DNA of 64,000 nucleotides, taken from the NCBI RefSeq assembly GCF_000336575.1, contig NZ_AOPO01000004.1:304477-368476 (forward strand). Reading direction: 5' to 3'. Origin of the DNA: Vreelandella titanicae BH1 (GTDB lineage: Bacteria; Pseudomonadota; Gammaproteobacteria; Pseudomonadales; Halomonadaceae). Shown here piece after piece: positions 1 through 10,932 of the stretch (its first letter is position 1; every line of letters begins with the position of its first letter). The notes under the pieces are model-generated. The model had not been told where the DNA came from and did no database searches. It worked only from the letters and a program-made list of their open reading frames with translations. Made by a program: the position numbers and the translations under genes.

Positions 1-469
1 CGCCTGGGCACTGGCCCAAAGCGAAGACAGTGACGTTCGCGGCAAAGTAGGTGTTACCCAACTGCCCGCAGGTGGCGAAAACGGCCAAAGTGCCGCTGGC
101 CTGGGCGGCTGGAACCTGGCGGTATCGCGCTACAGCGAACACCCCGAGCTGGCCGCCGACCTGGTCGCCTTCCTGACCGGTGAAGAGGAACAGAAGCGTC
201 GCGCCATACAGGCCTCTTACAACCCCACTATCGACGCCCTCTACCAGGATGACGAAGTGCTTGAAGCCGTGCCCTTCTTTGGCACCCTTTACGACACCTT
301 CGTCAATGCGGTCGCTCGCCCCTCTGCCCCCACCGGCGATGCCTATGGCCGGGTGAGTAACGCCTTCTTCAGCACTTCCCATGACGTGCTTTCCGGCACT
401 AAAGATGGCACTCAAGCGGTCGCTGACCTTGAAGACGAATTGGCTCGCCTGAAGCGTCGCAACTGGTAA
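1..469 (+). CDS. Sugar ABC transporter substrate-binding protein, C-terminal part (partial)
   Basis: The window opens inside this gene. About 155 residues are visible in frame from base 2, ending with TAA at 467-469. They read as the C-terminal lobe of a family 1 solute-binding protein (MalE/ThuE/AglE type): a Gly-Gly-Trp loop in GLGGWNLAVSRYSEHPE followed by the late segment SYNPTIDALY. By family the protein binds a di- or oligosaccharide in the periplasm and delivers it to the two permeases encoded 15 bases downstream. The alpha-glucosidase in the same operon points to an alpha-glucoside such as maltose, trehalose or sucrose (inference). The signal peptide and most of the binding cleft lie outside the window, so the substrate cannot be narrowed. 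Confidence 0.85.
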   Translation, partial: AWALAQSEDSDVRGKVGVTQLPAGGENGQSAAGLGGWNLAVSRYSEHPELAADLVAFLTGEEEQKRRAIQASYNPTIDALYQDDEVLEAVPFFGTLYDTFVNAVARPSAPTGDAYGRVSNAFFSTSHDVLSGTKDGTQAVADLEDELARLKRRNW

Positions 470-484
470 CCCTGGAGCCCTTCC

Positions 485-1467
485 ATGTCGACCTCCATCA
501 AGCATGATGACGCGCCCGCTGGGGCGCGTTCTTTCACTACCAAGCCGCGCCGAGGCACTAAGGTTCGCCGTCAGCGGGTTAAAGCCGCCTGGCTCTTTTT
601 AGCCCCCATGCTGATTGCGTTAACCCTGGTCGCTGGCTGGCCACTGGTGCGCACCTTCTTTCTCAGCTTCACCGATGCATCACTGTCAGATTTAGGCGCT
701 GCCAATCTGATTGGCTTCGAGAACTACCTCGTCTATGAAGATGGCCGCTGGTATGGGGTATTGGCCGACTCGGTGTGGTGGCAGTCGGTATGGAACACCG
801 TCTACTTTTCGGTGGTGTCGGTATCACTGGAAGTGGTTTTCGGGGTGATTGTAGCGCTGATTTTGAACGCCGAGTTCAAGGGGCGTGTAATTGTGCGCGC
901 TGCGGTGCTGATTCCCTGGGCAATCCCAACCATTGTTTCCGCGCAAATGTGGGCATGGATGCTCAACGACCAGTTCGGCATCATCAACCATATGCTGATG
1001 GGCCTGGGTGTGATTGACGCTCCCATCGCCTGGACGGCTAACGCCACCTACTCCATGTGGGCGGTAATTATGGTCGATGTATGGAAAACCATTCCCTTCG
1101 TGGCGCTGCTGGTGCTTGCGGCTCTGCAGATGCTGCCCAAGGATTGCTATGAGGCCGCCGAGGTAGACGGCATTCACCCGCTGCGGGTGTTCTTCAAAGT
1201 TACCCTACCGTTGATTACCCCGGCGTTAATGGTCGCGGTGATCTTCCGCCTGCTGGATGCGCTGCGTGTCTTCGATGTTATCTACGTACTCACCTCCAAC
1301 TCCACCAGCACCATGTCGATGTCGGTCTATGCCCGCCAACAGCTGGTCGAGTTCCAGGATGTCGGTTACGGCAGCGCCGCTTCTACCCTGCTGTTCTTGA
1401 TCATTGCCCTGGCTACCGTGGCTTACCTCTACCTTGGGCGTAAACAAATCCAATTGGGAGGCGACTA

Positions 1468-1468
<1 letters not shown>
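485..1468 (+). CDS. Sugar ABC transporter permease, MalF type
   Basis: Inner-membrane subunit of an ABC sugar importer, 327 residues. A basic cytoplasmic N-terminus (KPRRGTKVRRQRVK) precedes about six membrane segments. The EAA loop that docks onto the ATPase is visible around residues 222-242 (YEAAEVDGIHPLRVFFKVTL, with the conserved EAA, Gly and the following LP). The length suits the short MalF homologues of alpha-glucoside and trehalose systems that lack the large periplasmic P2 loop of E. coli MalF. The TAA stop shares its last base with the ATG of the next permease (1468), so translation is probably coupled. A weak Shine-Dalgarno (GGAG) lies just before the ATG. Partners are the binding protein upstream and the permease and ATPase downstream. 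Confidence 0.93.
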
Positions 1469-2310
<842 letters not shown>

Positions 2311-2319
2311 GGAATTTTT

Positions 2320-3960
<1,641 letters not shown>

Positions 3961-3977
3961 GCTCTAAACAACAACAG

Positions 3978-4010
3978 GCCGACCCAGAAGACATAAGCAT
4001 TGAGGTCGGC
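3978..4010 (+). other. Intercistronic stem-loop before the ATPase gene
   Basis: The 62-base gap between the alpha-glucosidase and ATPase genes holds a 7-bp inverted repeat, GCCGACC at 3978-3984 and GGTCGGC at 4004-4010, with a 19-base loop. The 3' arm ends one base before the ribosome site AAGGAG (4011-4016). There is no T tract, so it is not a terminator. It could act in mRNA processing or tune translation of the ATPase, which is usually needed in a different amount from the hydrolase. Seen directly; the role is inference. Confidence 0.4.
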
Positions 4011-4022
4011 AAGGAGTTACCT

Positions 4023-5129
4023 ATGGCAAGTGTTACGCTTAGCAAGATCAACAAAGTGTTTGGCAGCGATCACATTATTAACGATGTGGACCTACATATT
4101 GGCGACGGCGAATTTGTGGTTTTCGTTGGCCCCTCCGGCTGCGGCAAGTCGACCCTTTTGCGCCTGATCGCCGGTTTGGAATCGATTAGCGATGGCGACC
4201 TGAGCATGGATGACACCGTGGTCAATGACTTGCCACCGCGGGAACGCGGTGTGGGCATGGTGTTTCAATCCTATGCGCTCTACCCGCATATGACCGTTTA
4301 CGACAATATGGCGTTTGGCCTGAAACTGGCCAAGACCGCCAAAGAGACCGTGCACGAGCGGGTCATGAGCACGGCAAAGATTTTGCAGCTTGAAGAGCTG
4401 CTGCACCGTAAGCCAAAAGCCCTTTCCGGGGGCCAACGCCAGCGGGTGGCTATGGGCCGTGCCATGGCGCGTGAACCGCGTATTCTGCTGTTTGACGAGC
4501 CACTCTCCAACCTGGATGCCTCGCTGCGGGTACAAATGCGTAACGAGATCGCACGGCTGCATAACCGCCTTGGTTCCACCATGATTTACGTGACCCACGA
4601 CCAGGTGGAGGCCATGACCCTGGCCGACAAAATTGTGGTGCTCAATGGCGGACACGTTGAGCAGGTAGGCAGCCCCCACGAGTTGTACCAGCGCCCGGCG
4701 ACGAAATTCGTTGCCGGGTTTATCGGCTCGCCCACCATGAACTTCATGCCCGCAGAGTTACTCGCTGGTGACGCCAACGGCTGTCGTGTGCGAGCCGTAG
4801 GAGTTGGCGAGCTCGCCCTGCCCCAGAATGCCCAGCAGCGGCAAAGCGGCGAAGCATTGACCCTCGGCATTCGCCCAGAGCACCTATGCTTAGCGGCACC
4901 CACTGATAACAACTGCTTCGATATCGTCAATGTCGAGTATTTAGGTAACGAAGTTTACGTCTACCTTGAGCCCAAACAGGGCGACACGCTGTTGATCCAT
5001 CGCAGCGAAGCACCCAGTCAGTGGCAGGAGGGTCAGCAGGTATCACTGGCAGCGGACTGGGAAAAAGTACACCTGTTTGATGAGAGCGGTGCAGCACTGA
5101 TGTTATCCACTCAACAAGCAGCGGCTTAA
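4023..5129 (+). CDS. Sugar ABC transporter ATP-binding protein, MalK/UgpC type
   Basis: Cytoplasmic ATPase that powers the importer, 368 residues. Walker A is GPSGCGKST (about residues 37-45), the Q-loop lies in VFQSYALYPH, the ABC signature LSGGQRQR is near residue 135, Walker B is ILLFDEPLSNLD near 155, and the switch histidine is in THDQVEA. The C-terminal third is the regulatory TOBE/OB region (LTLGIRPEHLCL) typical of MalK, UgpC and MsmK. The strong ribosome site AAGGAG lies 6 bases before the ATG. It is the last gene of the transporter operon. A large imperfect inverted repeat follows, then the LacI-type regulator. MalK homologues can serve several permease pairs, so partners elsewhere in the genome are possible. 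Confidence 0.95.
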   Translation: MASVTLSKINKVFGSDHIINDVDLHIGDGEFVVFVGPSGCGKSTLLRLIAGLESISDGDLSMDDTVVNDLPPRERGVGMVFQSYALYPHMTVYDNMAFGLKLAKTAKETVHERVMSTAKILQLEELLHRKPKALSGGQRQRVAMGRAMAREPRILLFDEPLSNLDASLRVQMRNEIARLHNRLGSTMIYVTHDQVEAMTLADKIVVLNGGHVEQVGSPHELYQRPATKFVAGFIGSPTMNFMPAELLAGDANGCRVRAVGVGELALPQNAQQRQSGEALTLGIRPEHLCLAAPTDNNCFDIVNVEYLGNEVYVYLEPKQGDTLLIHRSEAPSQWQEGQQVSLAADWEKVHLFDESGAALMLSTQQAAA

Positions 5130-5160
5130 GCACAAGAGTCAACCAAGATACCCGCTTTAA

Positions 5161-5226
5161 CGACCCTCTGTGTGTGCCTAACCTTCCCTTCGCTTATCAT
5201 GGGGAGTGGCAGCACACAGCGGGTCG
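5161..5226 (+). other. Large imperfect inverted repeat between ATPase and regulator genes
   Basis: The arm CGACCCTCTGTGTGTGCC (5161-5178) pairs with GGCAGCACACAGCGGGTCG (5208-5226); the reverse complement of the right arm differs from the left by one substitution and one extra base. The 29-base middle part can pair further (CCTTCCC with GGGGAG). A T-rich stretch, GATTTTATT, follows the right arm. The element could be a terminator of the transporter operon, a repetitive extragenic palindrome, or an operator region for the regulator gene 69 bases downstream. The sequence alone does not decide. Confidence 0.5.
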
Positions 5227-5294
5227 ATTTTATTATGCACATCCTTTGAATAGCTAATCTTCAATTATTAAAAAAGCCTGTATAAGGAAGTACC

Positions 5295-6344
5295 GTGACT
5301 GATCAGCGCCGTATGACACTCAAGGATCTTGCGCAGGAACTCAACGTCTCCACTGCCACGATTTCCAATGCCTTTAACCGGCCGGATCAGCTTTCTCCAG
5401 CCCTGCGCGAACGCATACTCAAAGAGGCGAAAAGGCTGGGGTACAGCGGCCCTGACGCCAAAGCGCGCAGCCTGCGCACCGGCCGCTCGCGGATTATTGC
5501 GGTGATTCTTGCGGAAAGCCTGACCTACAGTTTGAACGATGCCGTGGCCAGCGAGTTTTTATCAGGGGTTGCCGAAGTTCTTGATGCCCACGGCCACACG
5601 CTGCTGTTATTGCCGGGTCGCGGCCATGCCTCACAGCCGCCGGGCTCCGCCAATATCGCCGATGGCTTTATCGTTTATGGATTAATGCCCAACAATAAGC
5701 TGCTCGATGAACTGCCCGCCCAACGCACCCTGGTGGCCGTCGATTTTGATATTGAAGGCTGCCCGACGGTGCATATCGATGATACAGCTGCTAGCTATAA
5801 AATCGCCCAGCATGCGCTTAACCAGTTGCCCAAACGCCCGGCGATTATCAACCTGCGCTTAACCAAAGAGGTCTGCAACGGCCGCGTGACGGCCGAGCAC
5901 ACGCTGCTGCCCAACACCAGCACCATTAGCCGTGCCCGCCTTGAGGGCTTTCATAACGCGCTGAGTGAGCAAGGTGTGGATGTGGCGCAAGTGCCGCTCT
6001 GGAATATCGAGGAGAATACCTTTGAGGTGTGCTCGCCGGTGATTGCCGAGATTCTCGACCAGCCACTAGAACAACGGCCAGACCTGCTGCTGTGCATGTC
6101 TGACCGTATTGCACTCACGGCGCTAACGCTGGCCGAGCAGCGCGGTATACGGGTGCCGGAAGAGTTACGCATTACCGGGTTCGATGGCATTGCTGAAGGA
6201 CAGTACCGCGCACCGCGTTTAACCACGGTGCGCCAGGATAGCGTGGGCAAAGGGCGAGTCGCAGCGCAGATGATTCTTGGCCGCATCCCCCTCGCCCAGC
6301 AGTTGCTGCAAACTGAGCTGCTGCTGGGCGACACCTGCCCTTAG
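5295..6344 (+). CDS. LacI-family transcriptional regulator, probable repressor of the alpha-glucoside operon
   Basis: 349 residues. The N-terminal helix-turn-helix (TLKDLAQELNVSTATISNAF, about residues 8-27) is of LacI type, with a hinge helix following and a periplasmic-binding-protein-like effector domain to the end (ITGFDGIAEGQYRAP is the usual late signature). The start is a GTG at 5295: AAGGAAG ends 4 bases before it, whereas the internal ATG at 5313 lies too far from any ribosome site. Same strand and directly downstream of the transporter operon, so it most likely senses an imported alpha-glucoside or its product. A stretch HTLLPNTSTIS within the effector domain suggests a relaxed loop, and the overall length is normal. 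Confidence 0.9.
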   Translation: MTDQRRMTLKDLAQELNVSTATISNAFNRPDQLSPALRERILKEAKRLGYSGPDAKARSLRTGRSRIIAVILAESLTYSLNDAVASEFLSGVAEVLDAHGHTLLLLPGRGHASQPPGSANIADGFIVYGLMPNNKLLDELPAQRTLVAVDFDIEGCPTVHIDDTAASYKIAQHALNQLPKRPAIINLRLTKEVCNGRVTAEHTLLPNTSTISRARLEGFHNALSEQGVDVAQVPLWNIEENTFEVCSPVIAEILDQPLEQRPDLLLCMSDRIALTALTLAEQRGIRVPEELRITGFDGIAEGQYRAPRLTTVRQDSVGKGRVAAQMILGRIPLAQQLLQTELLLGDTCP

Positions 6345-6358
6345 CCCTTAGGAGGGTA

Positions 6359-7363
6359 TTACTTAGCAGTCGCCTGCATGGCAAGCGCAGTATCCAGCAT
6401 ACGGTTGGAGAAGCCCCACTCGTTGTCGTACCACGCCATGATTTTAACCAGACGGCCATTCACGCGGGTGTGATTAGCATCGAAGGTCGATGAGTTGGCA
6501 TCATGATTGAAATCAATAGAGACCAGCGGTTCAGCGTTAACAGCCAATACCGGAGAGTTAGCCGCGGCCTTCTCAACGATGGCATTAATCTCTTCTTTAG
6601 TGGTATCGCGACTGGCAGTAAAGGTCAGATCCACCAGCGAGACGTTGATCACCGGTACGCGAACGGCTAGGCCATCAAATTTACCCGCCAGCTCTGGTAG
6701 CACCAAGCCCACCGCTGCGGCAGCACCGGTTTTGGTCGGGATCATGGAGTGCGTTGCACTGCGCGCCCGGTAGGGGTCAGAGTGGTAAACATCCGAGAGG
6801 TTCTGATCATTGGTGTAAGCGTGCACCGTGGTCATCAAACCGTTTTCGATACCGACTGCGTCGTTCAACGCTTTCGCGACCGGCGCTAGGCAGTTGGTGG
6901 TGCAGGAAGCATTAGAGACAACCGTGTGCTCAGCGGTCAACACTTGGTCATTAACGCCATACACAATCGTCGCATCAGCGTCGGGGCTGGGTGCGGAAAT
7001 CAGCACGCGCTTGGCACCCGCTTCGATATGCTTGGCCGCCGCCTCGCGCTTGGTAAACAACCCGGTGCACTCCATCACCAGATCGATATTCATCGATGCC
7101 CACGGCAACTCCGCTGGATCGCGCTCTGAGGAGATGGCGATACGATCACCATCCACCGTGATGCTCTCGGCGTCGTGTTCTACCTTAAAGGGGAAGTGGC
7201 CATGCACGGTATCGTGACGCAGCAGGTGGGAATTTAGCGAGGGGTCGCCGAGATCGTTAATGGCGACGACCTGTACGCGGTCACGGTAGCTGTTTTCGTA
7301 AAGGGCGCGCAGTACATTGCGGCCAATACGGCCAAATCCGTTAATCGCAACTCTTATTGTCAT
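6359..7363 (-). CDS. gapA: Glyceraldehyde-3-phosphate dehydrogenase, type I
   Basis: Glycolytic enzyme that oxidises glyceraldehyde 3-phosphate to 1,3-bisphosphoglycerate with NAD, 334 residues, normal length. The N-terminal Rossmann motif is NGFGRIGR. The active site is ASCTTNC with catalytic Cys154, and the C-terminal [11 protein letters not shown] signature is intact. An Asp in the AINDLGD loop after the second strand favours NAD over NADP. It converges with the LacI gene (stop to stop, 14 bases) and is divergent from pyk across a 211-bp region that contains TAGTAA/TTACTA palindromes similar to HexR operators, so gap and pyk are probably controlled together. Confidence 0.97.
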   Translation of the reverse strand: MTIRVAINGFGRIGRNVLRALYENSYRDRVQVVAINDLGDPSLNSHLLRHDTVHGHFPFKVEHDAESITVDGDRIAISSERDPAELPWASMNIDLVMECTGLFTKREAAAKHIEAGAKRVLISAPSPDADATIVYGVNDQVLTAEHTVVSNASCTTNCLAPVAKALNDAVGIENGLMTTVHAYTNDQNLSDVYHSDPYRARSATHSMIPTKTGAAAAVGLVLPELAGKFDGLAVRVPVINVSLVDLTFTASRDTTKEEINAIVEKAAANSPVLAVNAEPLVSIDFNHDANSSTFDANHTRVNGRLVKIMAWYDNEWGFSNRMLDTALAMQATAK

Positions 7364-7401
7364 GATAGCTCCTCAATTGACCAATAGTAACAATCTGCAC
7401 C

Positions 7402-7422
7402 TTTAGTAAAAAAATTACTAAA
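7402..7422. promoter_or_regulatory. Palindrome TTTAGTAA-N5-TTACTAAA in the gap/pyk divergent region
   Basis: Perfect 8-bp arms with a 5-base A-only centre, 39 bases before the gap start. The core TAGTAA/TTACTA is the same as in the site at 7498-7511, but the half-site spacing is 3 bases larger. It may be a variant operator of the same regulator or a local AT-rich structure. Single TAGTAA half-sites also occur at 7385-7390 and 7480-7485. Confidence 0.45.
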
Positions 7423-7495
7423 AATACGTATTTAAGCGTCATGAGGCCGATAAACAGCGTTTCAACCGCCCCAAAAGGCTAGTAAATATCCAATA

Positions 7496-7511
7496 TGTAG
7501 TAAAATTACTA
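7496..7511. promoter_or_regulatory. hexR site: HexR-like operator between gap and pyk
   Basis: TGTAGTAAAATTACTA contains the palindrome TAGTAA-AA-TTACTA. It matches the published style of HexR sites (TGTAATTAAATTACA) at most positions. HexR is known in gammaproteobacteria to control gap, pyk and other genes of central sugar metabolism in response to 2-keto-3-deoxy-6-phosphogluconate. It lies 64 bases before pyk, suitable for control from both sides. The hexR gene is not in this window, so the assignment rests on motif and gene context. Confidence 0.6.
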
Positions 7512-7574
7512 TATAAACGCTATCGTAGTCCAATACTAAATTGCCCACAATCCCCTTACTCAAGGAGAGCGCCC

Positions 7575-9077
7575 ATGACGAATGCAACCTCGAATACAGC
7601 AGCACCGGCGTCTACCAACCCTCATTCCCATACGCCTTTAAGGCGCACCAAAATTGTTGCCACACTCGGCCCCGCCAGTGATCGCCCCGGCGTGCTGGAA
7701 GCGATGCTAAAAGCCGGTGTGGATGTGGTGCGGCTTAACTTCTCCCACGGCTCGGCGGATGATCACCGCCGTCGCTTAAGCGAAGTCCGCGAGATCGCCG
7801 AACGCCTTGGCCGCAGCGTTGCTGCGCTGGGCGACCTGCAAGGGCCGAAAATTCGTATTGCGCGTTTTGTCGAAGGCGCCGTCAACCTCAATGTCGGCCA
7901 GGCATTTGTCTTGGACATGGCGCTGGACGCCAATAGCGGCACTGCAGAACGCGTCGGCTGCGACTATCAAACACTGGCCGATGATGTCGTTGAGGGCGAC
8001 CGCCTACTGCTCGACGATGGCCGTTTGGTACTCGATGTCACCCGTGTAATTGGACAAGAAGTGCATACCCGCGTTCACGTAGGTGGCAAGCTCTCCAACA
8101 ATAAGGGCATTAACAAGCAGGGAGGAGGACTCTCAGCGCCCGCCCTTACTGAGAAAGATAAGGCCGATCTAAAAACCGCTATTGAGATTGGCGTTGACTA
8201 CTTAGCCGTCTCCTTCCCGCGCAGCGCCGCAGATATGCAAGAAGCCCGCGAGCTGCTTGGCGAAGCCGGGAAAGAGATCGGCCTGGTGGCTAAGCTTGAA
8301 CGCGCCGAAGCGGTTGCCGACGATGCTACGCTGGATGGCATCATTGAAGCCTCTGAGGCGGTCATGGTGGCCAGGGGCGACCTGGGCGTTGAGATTGGCG
8401 ACGCCGCGCTGATCGGTACTCAGAAGCGAATTATCAAGCACGCACGCACACTCAACCGTGCCGTCATTACCGCCACCCAAATGATGGAATCGATGATCGA
8501 GTCGCCGCTACCCACCCGCGCCGAGGTCTTCGACGTGGCCAATGCGGTGCTCGACGCCACCGATGCAGTGATGCTCTCTGCGGAAACCGCCGCAGGTGAC
8601 TACCCGGTGGAAACCATCGAAGCGATGAACCGTGTGTGTCTGGGTGCCGAGCGTGAGCGTCTCGCTCAGGAGTCAGGCCACCGTATTCATGAGGGCTTTG
8701 AGCGCATCGATGAAACCATCGCGCTATCGGCGATGTATGCAGCGAATCACTTATCCGGCGTCAGCGCCATCGCTTGCATGACCTCCACCGGTTATACACC
8801 GCTGATTGCATCGCGCATTCGTTCCGGCCTGCCTATCGTAGGGTTGGCTCACAGCCCTATCGCCCAGCGGCGTATGGCGCTCTATCGTGGCGTGGTTTCC
8901 ATTCCTTTCAACACCACCGATATGGATCCGGCCAACCTTAACCAAGAAGCATTGAAATGCTTGCAGGCACAGGGATTTATCCACCCTGGCGAGCATGTCA
9001 TTCTCACTCGCGGCGACCATATGAATGCCCATGGGGGCACCAATACGATGAAAATCCTTGCCTTTGATAGCGAGTAA
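7575..9077 (+). CDS. pyk: Pyruvate kinase
   Basis: Converts phosphoenolpyruvate and ADP to pyruvate and ATP, 500 residues. The N-terminus has a 20-residue Ala/Thr/Ser-rich extension before the conserved RRTKIVATLGPAS. Active-site segments follow: VVRLNFSHGS, GDLQGPKIR, AKLERAEAV and the divalent-cation segment MVARGDLGVEIG, then ATQMMESMI. The C-terminal allosteric domain (ACMTSTGYTP, ILTRGDHMNAHGGTNTMK) is complete. The ribosome site AAGGAG lies 7 bases before the ATG. Divergent from gap through the HexR-like region and followed by mgsA on the same strand after 104 bases. The sequence is closer to PykA-type enzymes, but I would not fix the isoform. Confidence 0.96.
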   Translation: MTNATSNTAAPASTNPHSHTPLRRTKIVATLGPASDRPGVLEAMLKAGVDVVRLNFSHGSADDHRRRLSEVREIAERLGRSVAALGDLQGPKIRIARFVEGAVNLNVGQAFVLDMALDANSGTAERVGCDYQTLADDVVEGDRLLLDDGRLVLDVTRVIGQEVHTRVHVGGKLSNNKGINKQGGGLSAPALTEKDKADLKTAIEIGVDYLAVSFPRSAADMQEARELLGEAGKEIGLVAKLERAEAVADDATLDGIIEASEAVMVARGDLGVEIGDAALIGTQKRIIKHARTLNRAVITATQMMESMIESPLPTRAEVFDVANAVLDATDAVMLSAETAAGDYPVETIEAMNRVCLGAERERLAQESGHRIHEGFERIDETIALSAMYAANHLSGVSAIACMTSTGYTPLIASRIRSGLPIVGLAHSPIAQRRMALYRGVVSIPFNTTDMDPANLNQEALKCLQAQGFIHPGEHVILTRGDHMNAHGGTNTMKILAFDSE

Positions 9078-9181
9078 CGGTCTAACCTTTGTAGCGAGCT
9101 TTTAGCTTTTACGACCTTTAAAAAGAAAAACCATTCGGCCATAAGACCGAAAGGCAATAGAACCATGAGGGAAGTGACGAA

Positions 9182-9658
9182 ATGAGTGACGCGCAACCGC
9201 CCCGCCAAGCCATCCGTACGCTGCAAGCGCGCAAGCGTATTGCGCTAATTGCCCACGATGGCAAGAAGAGCGAAATGCTTGAGTGGGCAACTCGCTGGAA
9301 GGATACGCTGAGCCAGCACGAATTGATTGGCACGGGAACAACGTCTAAGCGGCTTAAAACCGCGTTAGGGTTAGAAGTCGAGGGTCTAATGAGCGGCCCC
9401 CTGGGCGGTGACCAGCAGATTGGCGCTCGGATTGCGGAGCAGCGGCTGGATGTGCTGATCTTCTTCTGGGATCCCTTCTCGCCCCAGCCCCACGACCCGG
9501 ATGTCAAAGCGTTGCTGCGTTTAGCGGCGCTGTGGAATGTCCCCGTTGCCTGCAATGCGGCGAGCGCCGACTTCGTGCTCTCCTCGCCCTACTTGAGCGA
9601 GAGTTACGATATGTCGATACCAGATGCAGCAGCTTGGGCCCAGGCGCGCACGGTTTAA
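9182..9658 (+). CDS. mgsA: Methylglyoxal synthase
   Basis: Converts dihydroxyacetone phosphate to methylglyoxal and phosphate, a glycolytic overflow bypass, 158 residues (family about 150). Visible landmarks are RIALIAHDGKK near the N-terminus, the phosphate-binding GTGTTSKRL, and SGPLGGDQQIG, which carries the catalytic Asp. PFSPQPHDPDVKAL, with the conserved His-Asp, follows, then NVPVACNAASADF. It lies 104 bases behind pyk on the same strand, which suits a role when triose phosphates accumulate or phosphate is short. Its TAA overlaps the stop of the convergent cra gene at a shared TTAA. Confidence 0.95.
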   Translation: MSDAQPPRQAIRTLQARKRIALIAHDGKKSEMLEWATRWKDTLSQHELIGTGTTSKRLKTALGLEVEGLMSGPLGGDQQIGARIAEQRLDVLIFFWDPFSPQPHDPDVKALLRLAALWNVPVACNAASADFVLSSPYLSESYDMSIPDAAAWAQARTV

Positions 9659-10632
9659 CGCCGGTGCAGATGACGCGCCACCACCTGCAGCCCGCTCTCA
9701 TAGTGGCCGTTCATAGCAGCTAGGGCACAGCGCAATGTTAACTCGGCAATACGGTCATAATCCTGTAGCGCCGAGTTCACTGGCTGAGGAAGGAAATCCA
9801 GCAGCCGGTGATCACCAAAGGTGGCCAGACGAATATTTTCCGGCAGGCCACCACGCTCCAAGAATACATCAAACACCCCTTCCATCAGCGTATAGGACGC
9901 TGTCACCAGTGCGTCGGCACCGCCCTGTTCATCCAGCAATTGAATCGCTAAACGCGCCCCTTCGCTACGTTCATAGTGCGACCCGGTAAGATAAAGCGGT
10001 TCAATCATGCTGCCTTCAAGGGCCGCCTGAAAACCCACCCGCCGCTCACAGCTAACCGACAGCTCCGGCATCGCTTCCAACCAGGCAATACGCTTGGTCG
10101 CCGCGCCGATCACCGAACGGGTCAACGTCTTAGCCGCCTCCTGATCGTTACTCACGACACTGGCAAAGCGCGTCGGGTTGAGGCCACGGTCCATCCCCAC
10201 CACGCACCATCCCTCGTCTACCAGGTCGGCATAAAAAGTATCGTCGCTAGGCAAGCAACTGGCGGTTATCAACACCTCACAGCGTTGCGCACGCAGCGCC
10301 AACGCGAGTGTCCGTTCACTCTCTGCACAGTCATCTGAGCTTACGATCAACAGCTGATAACCCTGCTCCCGTGCACCCCGCTCCAGGCGTTTGGCTAGGC
10401 GAGCATAACTAATGTTCTCCAAATCCGGCACGATAAGCCCCAGCAAGCGGCTTGCACCCCGGCGCAGCGCAGCCGCCTGAGGGTCAATGTGATAGCGGTG
10501 TTGCCGCACCACCGCCATCACTTTTTCAATTGTCGCTGCGCTAATGCGGCGCTGCTCGGCCTGACCATTAATGACGTAGCTAGCAGTTGTGCGCGAGACG
10601 CCGGCTAGCCGGGCAATATCGGCAAGTGTCAT
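9655..10632 (-). CDS. cra: Catabolite repressor/activator, FruR/Cra family
   Basis: LacI-family regulator, about 325 residues from the chosen start. The N-terminus MTLADIARLAGVSRTTASYV is nearly the textbook Cra helix-turn-helix, followed by the NGQAEQRRIS hinge region. The C-terminal domain binds fructose 1-phosphate or related effectors in this family. The start at 10632 is preferred over an upstream ATG at 10671 because AGGGGG lies 7 bases ahead and because known Cra proteins begin at this methionine. The gene is divergent from fruBKA, and a perfect TGAATCGATTCA palindrome lies between them. It probably represses the fru operon and may control its own gene. It converges with mgsA with overlapping stops. 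Confidence 0.94.
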   Translation of the reverse strand: MTLADIARLAGVSRTTASYVINGQAEQRRISAATIEKVMAVVRQHRYHIDPQAAALRRGASRLLGLIVPDLENISYARLAKRLERGAREQGYQLLIVSSDDCAESERTLALALRAQRCEVLITASCLPSDDTFYADLVDEGWCVVGMDRGLNPTRFASVVSNDQEAAKTLTRSVIGAATKRIAWLEAMPELSVSCERRVGFQAALEGSMIEPLYLTGSHYERSEGARLAIQLLDEQGGADALVTASYTLMEGVFDVFLERGGLPENIRLATFGDHRLLDFLPQPVNSALQDYDRIAELTLRCALAAMNGHYESGLQVVARHLHRR

Positions 10633-10722
10633 GCGGTTTCCCCCTGGTGTGACCGGGCAGTTTATCAGCAAGTTAGCGCCTACCAGACCAAAGTCTAAAA
10701 GCTCAAACCTTGTGTCATTCAG

Positions 10723-10734
10723 TGAATCGATTCA
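10723..10734. promoter_or_regulatory. Cra/FruR operator
   Basis: TGAATCGATTCA is a perfect 12-bp palindrome. With flanking bases (GTGAATCGATTCAGC) it matches the classical Cra consensus GCTGAAWCGWTTCAGC at all but one or two positions. It lies 91 bases upstream of the cra start and about 199 bases upstream of fruB, in the only intergenic space between the divergent units. Control of both by Cra is the straightforward reading. Confidence 0.88.
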
Positions 10735-10749
10735 GCATAGCACTATGTG

Positions 10750-10784
10750 CAGATTTAATAGCACCATACCCAGATTTAATGGCA
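10750..10784 (+). repeat. Tandem direct repeat in the fruB leader
   Basis: CAGATTTAATAGCA (10750-10763) recurs as CAGATTTAATGGCA (10771-10784), 13 of 14 bases identical, with a 21-base period, i.e. two helical turns. The pair lies just downstream of the Cra operator. Same-face direct repeats are typical of a second activator or of a duplicated promoter segment. I cannot name a protein for this motif. Confidence 0.55.
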
Positions 10785-10932
10785 AGGATAAACCGACTGA
10801 AACGGCACGGTTCATCTCATTGGCATCAACGCCATTACCATGATCATTTAACGACGATCACTTTATGTACACGACGCTGCGTCGACGCTGCCCCATTAAA
10901 ATGCCGACAGTGCGCGTTTACAGGAGAATACT

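Noticed and set aside
4092..4679. Minus-strand frame of 195 codons inside the ABC ATPase gene
   Set aside because: Antisense to a complete conserved ATPase; composition is His/Gln-rich as expected of a shadow.
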